64,000 nt of DNA from Nitrosospira sp. Nl5. Lineage in GTDB: Bacteria > Pseudomonadota > Gammaproteobacteria > Burkholderiales > Nitrosomonadaceae. Shown piece by piece: positions 47,363 through 56,173 of this stretch. The stretch covers positions 1-64,000 of the forward strand of contig NZ_FMVQ01000010.1 of the NCBI RefSeq assembly GCF_900102495.1, given 5' to 3'. A model generated the notes under the pieces. That model made no database searches. It was not told the DNA's origin and worked only from the letters and a program-made list of their open reading frames with translations. A program made the translations under genes and the position numbers. Each line of letters starts with the position of its first letter. Within the stretch, counting starts at the first letter, position 1.

Positions 47363-49027
47363 TTACCGATTAATCGGCTTATACCTGATCCGCTTCGGTT
47401 TTGCGCCTTCCTCACCGAGGCGCTTCCGCTTGTCAGCCTCATATTCCTGATAGTTGCCCGCAAAGAATGTAACCTGAGAATTGCCTTCAAATGCAAGGAT
47501 GTGGGTGGCGATGCGATCGAGAAACCAGCGGTCGTGCGAGATGACCAGGACACAGCCGGCGAACTCCAGCAATGCATCTTCCAATGCACGCAAGGTTTCG
47601 ACATCGAGATCGTTGGAGGGCTCGTCCAGCAGCAGTACGTTACCGCCCGAGATCAGCATTTTCGCCAGATGAAGCCGTCCGCGTTCGCCACCGGAAAGGT
47701 TGCCGACAATCTTCTGCTGGTCGGCACCCTTGAAGTTGAAGCGGCCGATATAAGCGCGTGCGGGAGTTTCATACTTGCCGACAGTCAGCATGTCGTGGCC
47801 GCCGGCGATGGTATCGAATACGGTTTTGCCACTCTCCAGTGCATCACGCGATTGATCGACATGCGATATTTTTACCGTCGCGCCAATTGTTATCTCGCCG
47901 GAATCCGGCTGTTCTTTTCCTGTAATCATGCGAAACAGGGTGGATTTGCCAGCCCCGTTGGGGCCGATGATGCCGACAATGGCTCCGGGCGGTACGTTAA
48001 AGCTTAAATCATCTATCAGCAGGCGGTCGCCGTACGCCTTGGAAACATTCTTGAATTCGATGACCTCGTTGCCCAGCCTATCCGCCACGGGAATGAAAAT
48101 TTCCTGGGTCTCATTGCGTTTCTGGTACTCCTGCGAATTAAGTTCCTCGAAGCGGGCAATACGCGCCTTCGATTTTGCCTGCCGCCCCTTGGGGTTCTGC
48201 CGTACCCATTCGAGCTCTTTATGCAGCGCCTTCTGGCGTGCGGATTCGGTCGATTCTTCATGCTTCAGCCGATTTTCTTTCTGTTCCAGCCAGGAGCTGT
48301 AGTTGCCCTTCCACGGAATGCCGTGACCACGGTCGAGTTCCAGAATCCACTCGGCGGCGTTGTCGAGAAAATAACGGTCATGCGTGACCGCCACCACGGT
48401 GCCGGGGAAGCGGGTGAGGAACTGCTCCAGCCATTCCACCGACTCGGCATCCAGATGATTGGTGGGTTCATCCAGCAATAGCATGTCGGGCTTGGACAGC
48501 AGCAGCCTGCACAATGCCACGCGACGTTTTTCGCCACCGGACAGGTTTTTGATGATGGCATCCCATTCGGGCAGACGCAGTGCGTCGGCGGCGATTTCCA
48601 TCTGTTGGCCACTATCGCCCCCGCTAGTGGCAAGGATGGCTTCAAGCCGGACTTGTTCGGAGGCGAGTGCGTCGAAGTCGGCATCCGGCTCGGCGTACGC
48701 CGCATAGACTTCTTCCAGCCTTTGCTGGGCGCTGAATACTTCGCCCAGCCCTTCCTGCACGGCCTCGCGCACGTTCTGTCCGGGATCGAGTTGTGGTTCC
48801 TGGGGAAGATAGCCGATATTGAGATTGGGCATCGCCGTCACCTCGCCTTCGAAATCCTTGTCCACCCCCGCCATGATTTTCAGCACCGTGGATTTGCCCG
48901 AGCCGTTCAGGCCAAGCAGCCCTATCTTTGCGCCGGGGAAGAAACTGAGAGAGATATCCTTGAGTATTGTGCGCCGGGGAGGGACGACCTTGCCCACGCG
49001 ATTCATGGTAAGAACGTATTGAGCCAT
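47363..49027 (-). CDS. ettA: Energy-dependent translational throttle protein EttA
   Basis: Soluble ABC-F ATPase that binds the ribosomal E site and gates the first elongation cycles according to ATP/ADP. In 554 residues it has two ABC domains: Walker A GLNGSGKST near the N-terminus and GPNGAGKST near 350, signatures LSGGEKRRVALCRLLL and LSGGERGRLHLAKML, and the EttA-type linker arm with ARQKALHKELEWVRQNPKGR. No membrane segments. Convergent with the small exported-protein gene. Confidence 0.95.
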   Translation of the reverse strand: MAQYVLTMNRVGKVVPPRRTILKDISLSFFPGAKIGLLGLNGSGKSTVLKIMAGVDKDFEGEVTAMPNLNIGYLPQEPQLDPGQNVREAVQEGLGEVFSAQQRLEEVYAAYAEPDADFDALASEQVRLEAILATSGGDSGQQMEIAADALRLPEWDAIIKNLSGGEKRRVALCRLLLSKPDMLLLDEPTNHLDAESVEWLEQFLTRFPGTVVAVTHDRYFLDNAAEWILELDRGHGIPWKGNYSSWLEQKENRLKHEESTESARQKALHKELEWVRQNPKGRQAKSKARIARFEELNSQEYQKRNETQEIFIPVADRLGNEVIEFKNVSKAYGDRLLIDDLSFNVPPGAIVGIIGPNGAGKSTLFRMITGKEQPDSGEITIGATVKISHVDQSRDALESGKTVFDTIAGGHDMLTVGKYETPARAYIGRFNFKGADQQKIVGNLSGGERGRLHLAKMLISGGNVLLLDEPSNDLDVETLRALEDALLEFAGCVLVISHDRWFLDRIATHILAFEGNSQVTFFAGNYQEYEADKRKRLGEEGAKPKRIRYKPINR

Positions 49028-49422
49028 AGATGATGTAAGCGTAAATGAAATTACCGAGTTTAACCGATGGAGACGCTATATATGAAATCTTCGTAAAATT
49101 AACATGACGGATGTGTTGGGCTGTTTTCCGCTGTTCTCCATTCCCAAGCCATTCTGTTATAGCTCTTCCTTTTGTTCTTGATAGAGGCAGAGAATAAGGA
49201 GGATACTTGAATATTCGTATTCATTTTTCGTTTATAGTCTATGAGCCACCCTCGGTTCGATAGTTATCATGTACAGCATGTTCATTTATATGGCATGATC
49301 GGAAAGTGTTTATGCAACGCACATAACACCGAATCGCGGAGCCGATGCTTCCGATAAATTTCTGCGCGAAGCCGGCTCAGCCTCGGCTTTAATCATGCGC
49401 TTTTGCGGCTGAAATGGAGTGA
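49028..49422. other. Intergenic region, ettA / lipoprotein
   Basis: A 395-base divergent gap, AT-rich in its middle (about 49190-49300). It must hold the ettA promoter and that of the following lipoprotein. No coding frame of any credibility, and no clear repeat or RNA structure. Confidence 0.4.
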
Positions 49423-49755
49423 ATGATGCCGCTTTTCCTGAGAAATGCAGTTCTGTCAGCCGCGATGAGTGGATTGCTATTCGGCTGTGCAACCTCACAA
49501 AAAATACAGGTGGTTCAGCCTGGCGACCAGAATTTCTCCTGTAATGCCATCAAGGACGAATTAGGGAAGCTTGACAAGGCGCAAGAGGATATCGATTCCA
49601 AGAAGGGGGTTACGGGGACCAACGTTGCAGCCGCACTTTTTTGGCTTCCGGGCTTGGCGTATACGTATTACGACGCTGGAGAAGCTACGCGTTTAATCAG
49701 TGACAGGAAGAGTAGCCTTACTACCATCTATAACAACAAAAATTGCACATCATGA
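49423..49755 (+). CDS. Small lipoprotein
   Basis: 110 residues with a lipoprotein signal and lipobox LFGC (Cys22). The mature part has a short helical region (SCNAIKDELGKLDKAQEDIDSKKG), a hydrophobic Gly/Ala/Leu-rich segment (VTGTNVAAALFWLPGLAYTYYDAGEA) that may touch the membrane, and a C-terminal helix ending with a Cys. The layout resembles small glycine-zipper-like envelope lipoproteins, but no named family is recognised. Two adjacent ATGs could serve as start. Confidence 0.7.
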   Translation: MMPLFLRNAVLSAAMSGLLFGCATSQKIQVVQPGDQNFSCNAIKDELGKLDKAQEDIDSKKGVTGTNVAAALFWLPGLAYTYYDAGEATRLISDRKSSLTTIYNNKNCTS

Positions 49756-49826
49756 TGTGCGCTGCAAGCCGGTTGGTATGGTTATGGTTCAAGAAGCATA
49801 AAGGCACAAGCATTTCTTATGGTGCG

Positions 49827-50546
49827 CTATGTTGATGTGCCGCGAATGAGCCGTTCGGCGTTATCCCTGGTATCGTAGATGTTGATGGTGGGCTTCCCCT
49901 CCGCCGCTTTGCTCATGCGCGCCCGGATTTCGGCCGCCATCGCATTGTTGCGTTGTACCGCGGGGCGCGCTTCCATGGCTTCGAACCAGCGCATGAAATT
50001 AGGGAAAGTAGCGCGATCGACGCCGCGATCCTTATGTCCCTTGCACCAAGGGTAGGTTGCGATGTCGGCAATCGTGTATTCGTCGCAACCGAGCCACGGA
50101 CTTTTGCCCAGCCGGTTTTCCAGCACCCGGTACAGGCGCAGGGTCTCATTGTTGTAGCGATCCCGGGCGTACTGATTATCCCTGGCCTGGCCATTGAAGT
50201 GGTTGGCCTGGCCAAACATGGGGCCGATATGCGCTACCTGGAAGAATAGCCACTGCACCGTGTCATAGCGCTTGCGTGCATCAGTTGGCAAAAACTTGCC
50301 GGTTTTTTCCGCGAGATAAAATAGAATGGCGCCAGACTCCATCATTGTGTAGAGTCCACCTCCAGGTCCCTCTGTATCCACAATTGCGGGAATCTTGTTA
50401 TTGGGGTTGAGCCTTAAGTGTTCGGCCTTAAACTGATCCCCGGTCCCGATATTGATATCGATGTGCTGCCAATCGATTCCGGTTTCTTCAAGCATGAGCA
50501 TCACTTTCTGCCCGTTAGGCGTGGGACTCGAATGCAATTCGATCAT
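49827..50546 (-). CDS. Glutathione S-transferase, YfcG/YghU-like
   Basis: 239-residue GST of the nu class, disulfide-bond reductase type. The N-terminal thioredoxin fold has SSPTPNGQKVMLMLEE (the TPN motif that positions glutathione in YfcG), NNKIPAIVD (cis-Pro) and ESGAILFYLAEKTG. The helical C-terminal domain has YTIADIATYPW with the capping-box Asp. ATG at 50546 follows AAGGAGAG; an in-frame extension to 50609 is not supported. Substrate is likely glutathione-linked disulfides by family. Confidence 0.88.
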   Translation of the reverse strand: MIELHSSPTPNGQKVMLMLEETGIDWQHIDINIGTGDQFKAEHLRLNPNNKIPAIVDTEGPGGGLYTMMESGAILFYLAEKTGKFLPTDARKRYDTVQWLFFQVAHIGPMFGQANHFNGQARDNQYARDRYNNETLRLYRVLENRLGKSPWLGCDEYTIADIATYPWCKGHKDRGVDRATFPNFMRWFEAMEARPAVQRNNAMAAEIRARMSKAAEGKPTINIYDTRDNAERLIRGTST

Positions 50547-50768
50547 CTGTCTCTCCTTTATTATGAGCCGTGCGATCAAGGGAGCCATCGCCAGGCGATA
50601 CTCTTGCATTCCATCACGAACTCAAAGTTCTGACGTCTTTTTTATGGCCCACAGACTTTAGAGCAACTCCCAGGGGTTCCAATTCCTGAGAATTTATTTG
50701 CAGGCATGATTAAAAGATCAACTGACGTTTACCTTCAAGCCGTACCATCCATTGTAGGGGCGATTCAG

Positions 50769-51281
50769 CTACCGTTGTGCCGGCATGGAAACAAATCGCC
50801 GGAAACGCCGCTGGGCATACCGCCTGGCAACTGCCAAAGCCGGCGGCCGTAGGAGTTTATACAGGAAGCGCACGACCCACGTTCGGGCCAGCACAATGGC
50901 CACCGCCAAGAGCACGCTATACCCGCCTGCCATTACATCAAAAATGAAAGTACCGGCGGGAAAGAGCAAAAAGAGGAGCCAGCTTCGCTGCACCCAACCG
51001 CGTATTCTTTGCAGGATAATTAATTTTTTCTGCAAAATAGTTGTGTGACGCTTCCACAATTCAGGCATGGCAAGCGCCTCCAGGGACAACGTGGTGACGT
51101 AATCCGAATCAAACTGGATTGTCGTTCGTATGCCTCGCCGGTCATAAACTTTGCCCTGATAGGCGGAGGATGTGGAGGATACGGTTATGTCTCCTTCCGG
51201 TTCGGCGACCAGCGTCACGACTTGCATACCGCCCTCGCTGACCATCTTAATCACGTCTTGCAAATCGCGCCACATACGCAT
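50769..51281 (-). CDS. Unknown membrane protein, gene 3 of a three-gene unit
   Basis: 170 residues, not recognised. The N-terminal 90 residues are soluble and beta-rich, with GDITVSSTSS and RTTIQFDSDYVTTLSLEALA, then MPELWKRH. A membrane hairpin follows (about residues 93-135: SWLLFLLFPAGTFIFDV, then YSVLLAVAIVLARTWVV), and the tail is strongly basic. The start ATG at 51281 overlaps the stop of the preceding gene by one base (TAATG), so translation is coupled. The TTIQxDxDxxTxL block also occurs in that neighbour (its residues 267-279), which suggests a shared domain. Confidence 0.7.
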   Translation of the reverse strand: MRMWRDLQDVIKMVSEGGMQVVTLVAEPEGDITVSSTSSAYQGKVYDRRGIRTTIQFDSDYVTTLSLEALAMPELWKRHTTILQKKLIILQRIRGWVQRSWLLFLLFPAGTFIFDVMAGGYSVLLAVAIVLARTWVVRFLYKLLRPPALAVARRYAQRRFRRFVSMPAQR

Positions 51282-52267
51282 TATGATAATCTGCTCGCCA
51301 CCCCTCGCCCAACAGCCAGCACCAGCTCTTTGGCAATGGTAATCAAATCCTTCCAATGGCACAAAGCGGTAGTTACTCCCGCATTATGATAGGATAATAA
51401 ATCCGGGTGCTCATCCATGCAATTCAGATTCAAGCGGGTAATCACATCCCCATCTACCTGAATAGTCGTCTGCATGGCAATGACTTCCGTCCCTACTTCC
51501 CACACCTTCCGTATCAACAATAATTCACTATCTTTCACGGGCAACGGTGGAAGATTCTCATCACTCACGATCTCTGACCGGGTGTATTGGTTGGTCAGAA
51601 CCAATGTTCGCTCCAAATCAATTTTTTGACTCAATTCCACCACCGTATTGGATGTCAATTTCTCCCGGGGAATCTTTTTCAGCTCTTCGATCAATCCCTT
51701 CTCTTTTAGCCTGTTATCACGCCTGCATATCGCGCTGAACATCCCTTTAAGCATGTCGGCATTATCTTTAATACGCGGCAGAACAGAGAGCTGCCTATTC
51801 TCCAGGTATTCTTTTTTCTTGGGGTCTTCCAAAAATCGATCAGCCCAGGCACACATAATATCCAACGCACCAAATCCACCCAACTGCCACTCCACCGATG
51901 GCTGCACAACCAATCGCACCTTCTTGTCATCTTGCGTACTGTTGTCTATCTCTTCCTGCGTATAAAACCCCCCTCCGCGCCGCATATCGTTGAATTCCGC
52001 AGTTCCAAATTTTACAGTTCGGCTCTCTATTTGCTCATTTCCACTTTTCCGCAAAAGAAAACGGCAACGAGACAGCTCCATTTCTCTCAAGATTTCAAAA
52101 TATTCTTTACCAATATCTACCATGGCGTGCCGGAGGCTGGGCATTTTCTGCGCGGAAATTTTATCTTTTAAAATGGTATTGACCTCAATATTGAACAAAT
52201 CCTTGACAATATCCGTGAATTGCCCTGCAGCGCCCTCCATTTTGTCGGTAGTGTCTTTTTCCGCCAT
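51281..52267 (-). CDS. Unknown protein, gene 2 of a three-gene unit
   Basis: 328 residues, no family recognised and no signal peptide or membrane span. The N-terminal half is charged and helical, with MRRGGGFYTQEEIDNS near 95-110 and VVQPSVEWQLGGFGALDIMCAWADRFLED (centre 121-147). The middle (150-225) is Lys/Glu-rich. The end carries VIAMQTTIQVDGDVITRLNL with HPDLLSYH, the module shared with gene 3. The ATG at 52267 has AAGGAG. It lies 133 bases after gene 1. Confidence 0.72.
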   Translation of the reverse strand: MAEKDTTDKMEGAAGQFTDIVKDLFNIEVNTILKDKISAQKMPSLRHAMVDIGKEYFEILREMELSRCRFLLRKSGNEQIESRTVKFGTAEFNDMRRGGGFYTQEEIDNSTQDDKKVRLVVQPSVEWQLGGFGALDIMCAWADRFLEDPKKKEYLENRQLSVLPRIKDNADMLKGMFSAICRRDNRLKEKGLIEELKKIPREKLTSNTVVELSQKIDLERTLVLTNQYTRSEIVSDENLPPLPVKDSELLLIRKVWEVGTEVIAMQTTIQVDGDVITRLNLNCMDEHPDLLSYHNAGVTTALCHWKDLITIAKELVLAVGRGVASRLS

Positions 52268-52400
52268 GAGATGACTCCTTGGAAATAATCTTTTTCGTAA
52301 ACTTCAACCCGTTACAATGGAAGAAGCCACATCATCTGAGCCATCTGCTGGTTCCAGCAAACGATGTTGTGACCTCAAATGATCTTGTGGCTGGCCAGGA

Positions 52401-52829
52401 TTACGTCCCGCCCCCACCGACACTTTCGGATTGCCTGGCGCGCTTTTGAGTATTGACAGCCTCCAGAATGTCGCCGACGGCTTTAACCAGGGCGAGCAAG
52501 GTTTGCACGTTCTGATTTACAATTTGCTGCGCACTCTTGATGCGCTCCATATGGTCGTCGCGGATGCTGGCATAGATCGCATCCTTGGCAAACACCTCAT
52601 CCATAACCGTCATTATGTCGCCGTCAATCAGGTCGATCGTGCTGAGAATGGCTTTGGCATTCTGATAATTTTCGGAACGGGTTTCGTGAGTCGTGTCATC
52701 TTCGGTAACGCTGCTCTGACTGATAGTCACATCGCCTACAGCCGTGACCACCTTTAACGTTGTCAGATTCTTTACCGCATTTTCAATCTTGTCATACAAC
52801 TCATCAAATGAAGTCTTTGGGTCGGCCAT
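52401..52829 (-). CDS. Unknown small protein, gene 1 of a three-gene unit
   Basis: 142 residues, acidic, soluble and predicted mostly helical with a beta-hairpin near 26-40 (VVTAVGDVTISQSS). That hairpin resembles the VVTLVAEPEGDITVSS of gene 3. STIDLIDGDIMT (63-74) weakly resembles the TTIQxDGDxxT block of genes 2 and 3. The C-terminus is a Gln/Ser/Gly tail ending in GGGGT. The ATG at 52829 has a perfect AAGGAG. Function unknown. Confidence 0.7.
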   Translation of the reverse strand: MADPKTSFDELYDKIENAVKNLTTLKVVTAVGDVTISQSSVTEDDTTHETRSENYQNAKAILSTIDLIDGDIMTVMDEVFAKDAIYASIRDDHMERIKSAQQIVNQNVQTLLALVKAVGDILEAVNTQKRARQSESVGGGGT

Positions 52830-53160
52830 TTTGTATCTCCTTGATTTGCTAACCGCTTACACGGGAAGATAAAAGATGAGGTGGATTGCAGCCTCAATCC
52901 CAAGCTACCTCAAAAATGTGACTAGGTCAAATGCATAGATATTTTATGCCTACGAGGGAGAATGGGAGAAAATATGGTTTAATTCGAAAACAGGCGCTGC
53001 CACTGTCCTTAGTGTTCGCCGAGGATTTCCAACTGTGGAAACGCGTGGCGCGCTGCAAGTTCAGGAGGCGGCGATAGTCAGTGCAGCCTGCATTATTCCT
53101 TTGCACTTACAAAAGATTCTGGCAGTTCGAAGAGCATGATTAAACGCTTAGATTCTTCTA
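52830..53160. other. Divergent intergenic region, three-gene unit / djlA
   Basis: A 331-base gap that should carry the promoter for the three-gene unit (minus) and djlA (plus). An AT-rich patch lies around 52930-52990. I see no gene or strong repeat. Confidence 0.4.
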
Positions 53161-54006
53161 ATGCCTGGAGCGAAGGCCAGTTATTTCGCTCACTATGACC
53201 TACTTTTTTTCACATTATCCGCAGGAATTCCCTTGTTTAAGATAATTGGAGTTTTATTAGGCTATTACTTCCTGGGTATTTTCGGCGCGTTCGTCGGATA
53301 TCTCGTGGGAAGTTTTATCGATCGTTACAGAGCTTATGGGATGGGCGCCATTAATCCGCTCACGAATGCCCATCGCCAGACAGTTTTTATTGAAACCGTT
53401 TTCATTTTGATGGGAAAGCTTGCCAAAGCGGATGGGCATATTTCTCAAGACGAGATTGATCATGTTGAAAACTTCATGCAGAAGCTGGGGATGTCGTCGG
53501 ACCATCGGCAGCTGGCAATTGCCCTGTTTAAGCAGGGAGCATCGCCGGATTTTGATGTCGAGTCCAAGCTGAAAGAGTTTATGGCGGTTTGTGGACATAC
53601 GAACAGCCTGAAGCAGATGCTGCTGATTTATCTTATCGTCATGGCGCTTTCTGATGGGGTGCTGGATGCGGCCGAGGAGGGTTTGCTAAAAGATTTTGCT
53701 CTGCATTTGGGCTACGATCAGTCTGCGTTCCAGCAACTGCTGCGCATGGTGATAAACCAGTCCCATTTTGCCGGTGGTCAAGCAACCTCCGCCACTGCTT
53801 TGGATGACGCTTATAAAGCGTTGGGCGTAAGTAAGGAAAGCAGCAATCAGGAAATCAAGCGTGCTTATCGAAAGCTGATGAGCCAGTATCATCCCGATAA
53901 ACTCATGGGGCAGGGCGTTCCGGAAGACATGATTTCGATGGCTACCGCACAAACGCAGGAAGTACAGGCCGCATATGACCTGATTAAAAAGAGCCGCAAT
54001 ATGTAG
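53161..54006 (+). CDS. djlA: DnaJ-like membrane co-chaperone DjlA
   Basis: 281 residues in the DjlA order: one N-terminal hydrophobic, Gly-rich membrane segment (about 18-52), a TerB-like helical domain (70-195) with AKADGHISQDEIDHVE, and a C-terminal J domain (about 215-281) with YHPDKL (His244-Pro-Asp). The J domain stimulates DnaK ATPase. Two cysteines only. It has a weak ribosome site at 53161, and no closer in-frame ATG would keep the membrane segment. Confidence 0.9.
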   Translation: MPGAKASYFAHYDLLFFTLSAGIPLFKIIGVLLGYYFLGIFGAFVGYLVGSFIDRYRAYGMGAINPLTNAHRQTVFIETVFILMGKLAKADGHISQDEIDHVENFMQKLGMSSDHRQLAIALFKQGASPDFDVESKLKEFMAVCGHTNSLKQMLLIYLIVMALSDGVLDAAEEGLLKDFALHLGYDQSAFQQLLRMVINQSHFAGGQATSATALDDAYKALGVSKESSNQEIKRAYRKLMSQYHPDKLMGQGVPEDMISMATAQTQEVQAAYDLIKKSRNM

Positions 54007-54178
54007 GCAGCAAAGATTGATGGCGCACGGGATTTTATCAGTATATGGCTTGAGCAGGCGCGCCTGTTTGCCCCGCATCATCACACTATCCTGCGCATCC
54101 CGGCGCCTGTAAACCCCCCGGGGTCGCGCAGAAAAGATATACCCACCCGCTAACCGTGATTCTTACGCGCCGGCCGCA

Positions 54179-54901
54179 TCACAATATCCCGTCGGCACTA
54201 GGAGGGCATGCACGCAGCCGCTTCTTTACATGATTGTAGGATATCGGTGAGTCAATCGCGCGGTGGGCCGATGCAACACCCTGCATTAATCGTTGCTGAA
54301 AGGGCTTCAGCACTCCTTCCGCCCACGGCTGCAAGTCGGCTTGCGCCTGAGTTCTGGATGCATAGTAACGTGGCTGGGAAAAAGCGCGCCGCAAAGGATC
54401 TTCCAGCAATTTTGCACCGATGCGGAAGTGGGACTTCCAGGCAGATACATGCTCGAGTTCGTGTTCACGAACAATGTTTTTTCTGCAACTATCCTGAAGC
54501 TCCCGAGCGAGATAAACCCGCATTGCCGAAAATCCCATTTTTACTGAAACATCTGGCACCATGCAGGTTTGTCCCACAGGGCTGATGCCCCACCGGGGTT
54601 TAATTTCGTAGCTGAATGTCGGTTCAGCCTGTGTCAGGCCATACACGTTATGATGCGGATCACTGGTCTTGCCCGATAGCGATTTAAGGGATTTCAAGGT
54701 GTGTGAGCTGTTTTCGGAAGCAGCAATGTCCATGAACGTAACCACTACCGCAACGGTCTCACCCAGCTTTATGCATGCAGTCCTGAATTCGTCATTGCTA
54801 GCCCAGGCCGCATCGTTTTGCATCAATAGCAGCAATACCAGCGAGGGGAAAAAAAAGTGTATCCGGGTTCTGTAACCCCGCTCTTGCAACATCGGTTTCA
54901 T
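54179..54901 (-). CDS. Exported HExxH putative metalloprotein
   Basis: 240 residues with a signal peptide (hydrophobic core about 14-30, cleavage near AWA, residue 34). A zinc-type motif HELEH occurs at 147-151 inside VREHELEHVSAWKSH; the third metal ligand may be His158. Three further Cys (43, 113, 139) may form disulfides. The family is not recognised with certainty; it resembles secreted proteins annotated as DUF922-like, but the match is weak. It is isolated: djlA converges and the transporter operon lies upstream on the same strand. Confidence 0.65.
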   Translation of the reverse strand: MKPMLQERGYRTRIHFFFPSLVLLLLMQNDAAWASNDEFRTACIKLGETVAVVVTFMDIAASENSSHTLKSLKSLSGKTSDPHHNVYGLTQAEPTFSYEIKPRWGISPVGQTCMVPDVSVKMGFSAMRVYLARELQDSCRKNIVREHELEHVSAWKSHFRIGAKLLEDPLRRAFSQPRYYASRTQAQADLQPWAEGVLKPFQQRLMQGVASAHRAIDSPISYNHVKKRLRACPPSADGIL

Positions 54902-55005
54902 TTGGCAAGATCGATCGTCTGCAAGCTACGGCCCATAAATTCTCCTGCAGGGAGTGGGTATAAACAGGGCCGGATGCGGGCAGACCCCTCACGGCTTATA
55001 GCGGC

Positions 55006-56115
55006 TTATAGCGTTAATGGTTTTACGTACCCGGTCATTTCGAAGTAGCCTCGGCCGGCATGTTTGCCATCACGGGTAACGGTCACCGCGCCTTCCCAAT
55101 AGACTGCGTCGGCCGATTGCCGGGAGTCGAGTTCCTGATCATCCTGCAAAGGGGTAAGCAGCCATACCGTCGCGCCAGTTTGAATCCGCATTTCCACGGG
55201 ATAGGTGGCATTTGTGTGGGGGGAGCGCCAGGTGCGCTGTGGTGCAAAGGTCACCTGCTCCGGTTCGAATAGTGTGAAGCGGCCGGACGCATCCCGGATG
55301 CCGGCATACGCCCACACTTTACTCCCATCTTTGCCGCGTATTTGAAAAGCCATCAGGGCGGAGCCGTCGTCCAGATTGGCGCCAACCCAATCCCATCCTT
55401 CGGCTGCCGGATCGAGATAGGCGGTGGACCACTCGTGGTCGAGCCAGGCAACGCCCTTTACAGCAGCTTCCTTGCCATTGCGGATGACGGTTCCCATAAC
55501 TTGTAGCTGTGGTTCACTGTAGTAATAGCTGGCTTGTTCCGGCTGTGGTCCTTTGCGGGAAAAACCGTTGTCGTCCTGCAGCATCGGCGCCTGGGTAGGC
55601 GCCAGCGACAAGCGCAGCGTAAAGTCATCCGCCTTTATGCTTGTCTGATAGTGTCCATTTTCCTCGCGCAGCATATACCAATCGCCCAGTTTCACATCGG
55701 TATTGCCTTCCTTGGTATAGGCCAGGCCCAAACCCTCGCGTGCGCTTTTTTGATCCTGCAGTAATTTACCGACAGCAGGATCGGACAGCGCCACGTGCGC
55801 AATGATGAGTTGTTTGGGAGCAAAGCGGCTCGGATTGGCCCGGTCGTGTTCGGTTGCCACGCGAAAAAAAGTGATCTGGAAGCCGAGCGGTTTTTTGTCA
55901 GGAGTTTCCAGCCAGCCCGTTACATACCACCATTCGTTACGGAATTCCGGATGAGCGCCAAAATCATGCGGAAAGGTGAGCGGTACGCCCTGAATCACTT
56001 GAGAAAAGCGGGGTGGCGCAGCGAAGACGCACGTGGCGACGACGCAAGTCACAACAAAAAACGTGACAAAAAAATTCAGCGATCGTGTCAACAAGCTCTT
56101 GAGTTTGAAGATCAT
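55006..56115 (-). CDS. AttH/CrtC-type lipocalin-like exported protein
   Basis: 369 residues with a signal peptide (about 1-32, cleavage after VFA). The mature protein is the double lipocalin-like domain of AttH and hydroxyneurosporene hydratase: HPEFRNEWWYVTGWL, FQITFFR, WYMLREENGHY, GVAWLDHEWST and GYVKPL at the end. In this family such proteins commonly accompany an FtsX-type ABC exporter, exactly the context here, where the permease gene ends 59 bases upstream. I start at ATG 56115, just before the signal; an in-frame extension to 56205 adds a non-signal leader overlapping the permease gene. Confidence 0.85.
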   Translation of the reverse strand: MIFKLKSLLTRSLNFFVTFFVVTCVVATCVFAAPPRFSQVIQGVPLTFPHDFGAHPEFRNEWWYVTGWLETPDKKPLGFQITFFRVATEHDRANPSRFAPKQLIIAHVALSDPAVGKLLQDQKSAREGLGLAYTKEGNTDVKLGDWYMLREENGHYQTSIKADDFTLRLSLAPTQAPMLQDDNGFSRKGPQPEQASYYYSEPQLQVMGTVIRNGKEAAVKGVAWLDHEWSTAYLDPAAEGWDWVGANLDDGSALMAFQIRGKDGSKVWAYAGIRDASGRFTLFEPEQVTFAPQRTWRSPHTNATYPVEMRIQTGATVWLLTPLQDDQELDSRQSADAVYWEGAVTVTRDGKHAGRGYFEMTGYVKPLTL

Positions 56116-56173
56116 CAAGCGCCCTCGCTCGTGAGAACAACCGGTATGAACGGGATTACACTGGAAAAATGCA

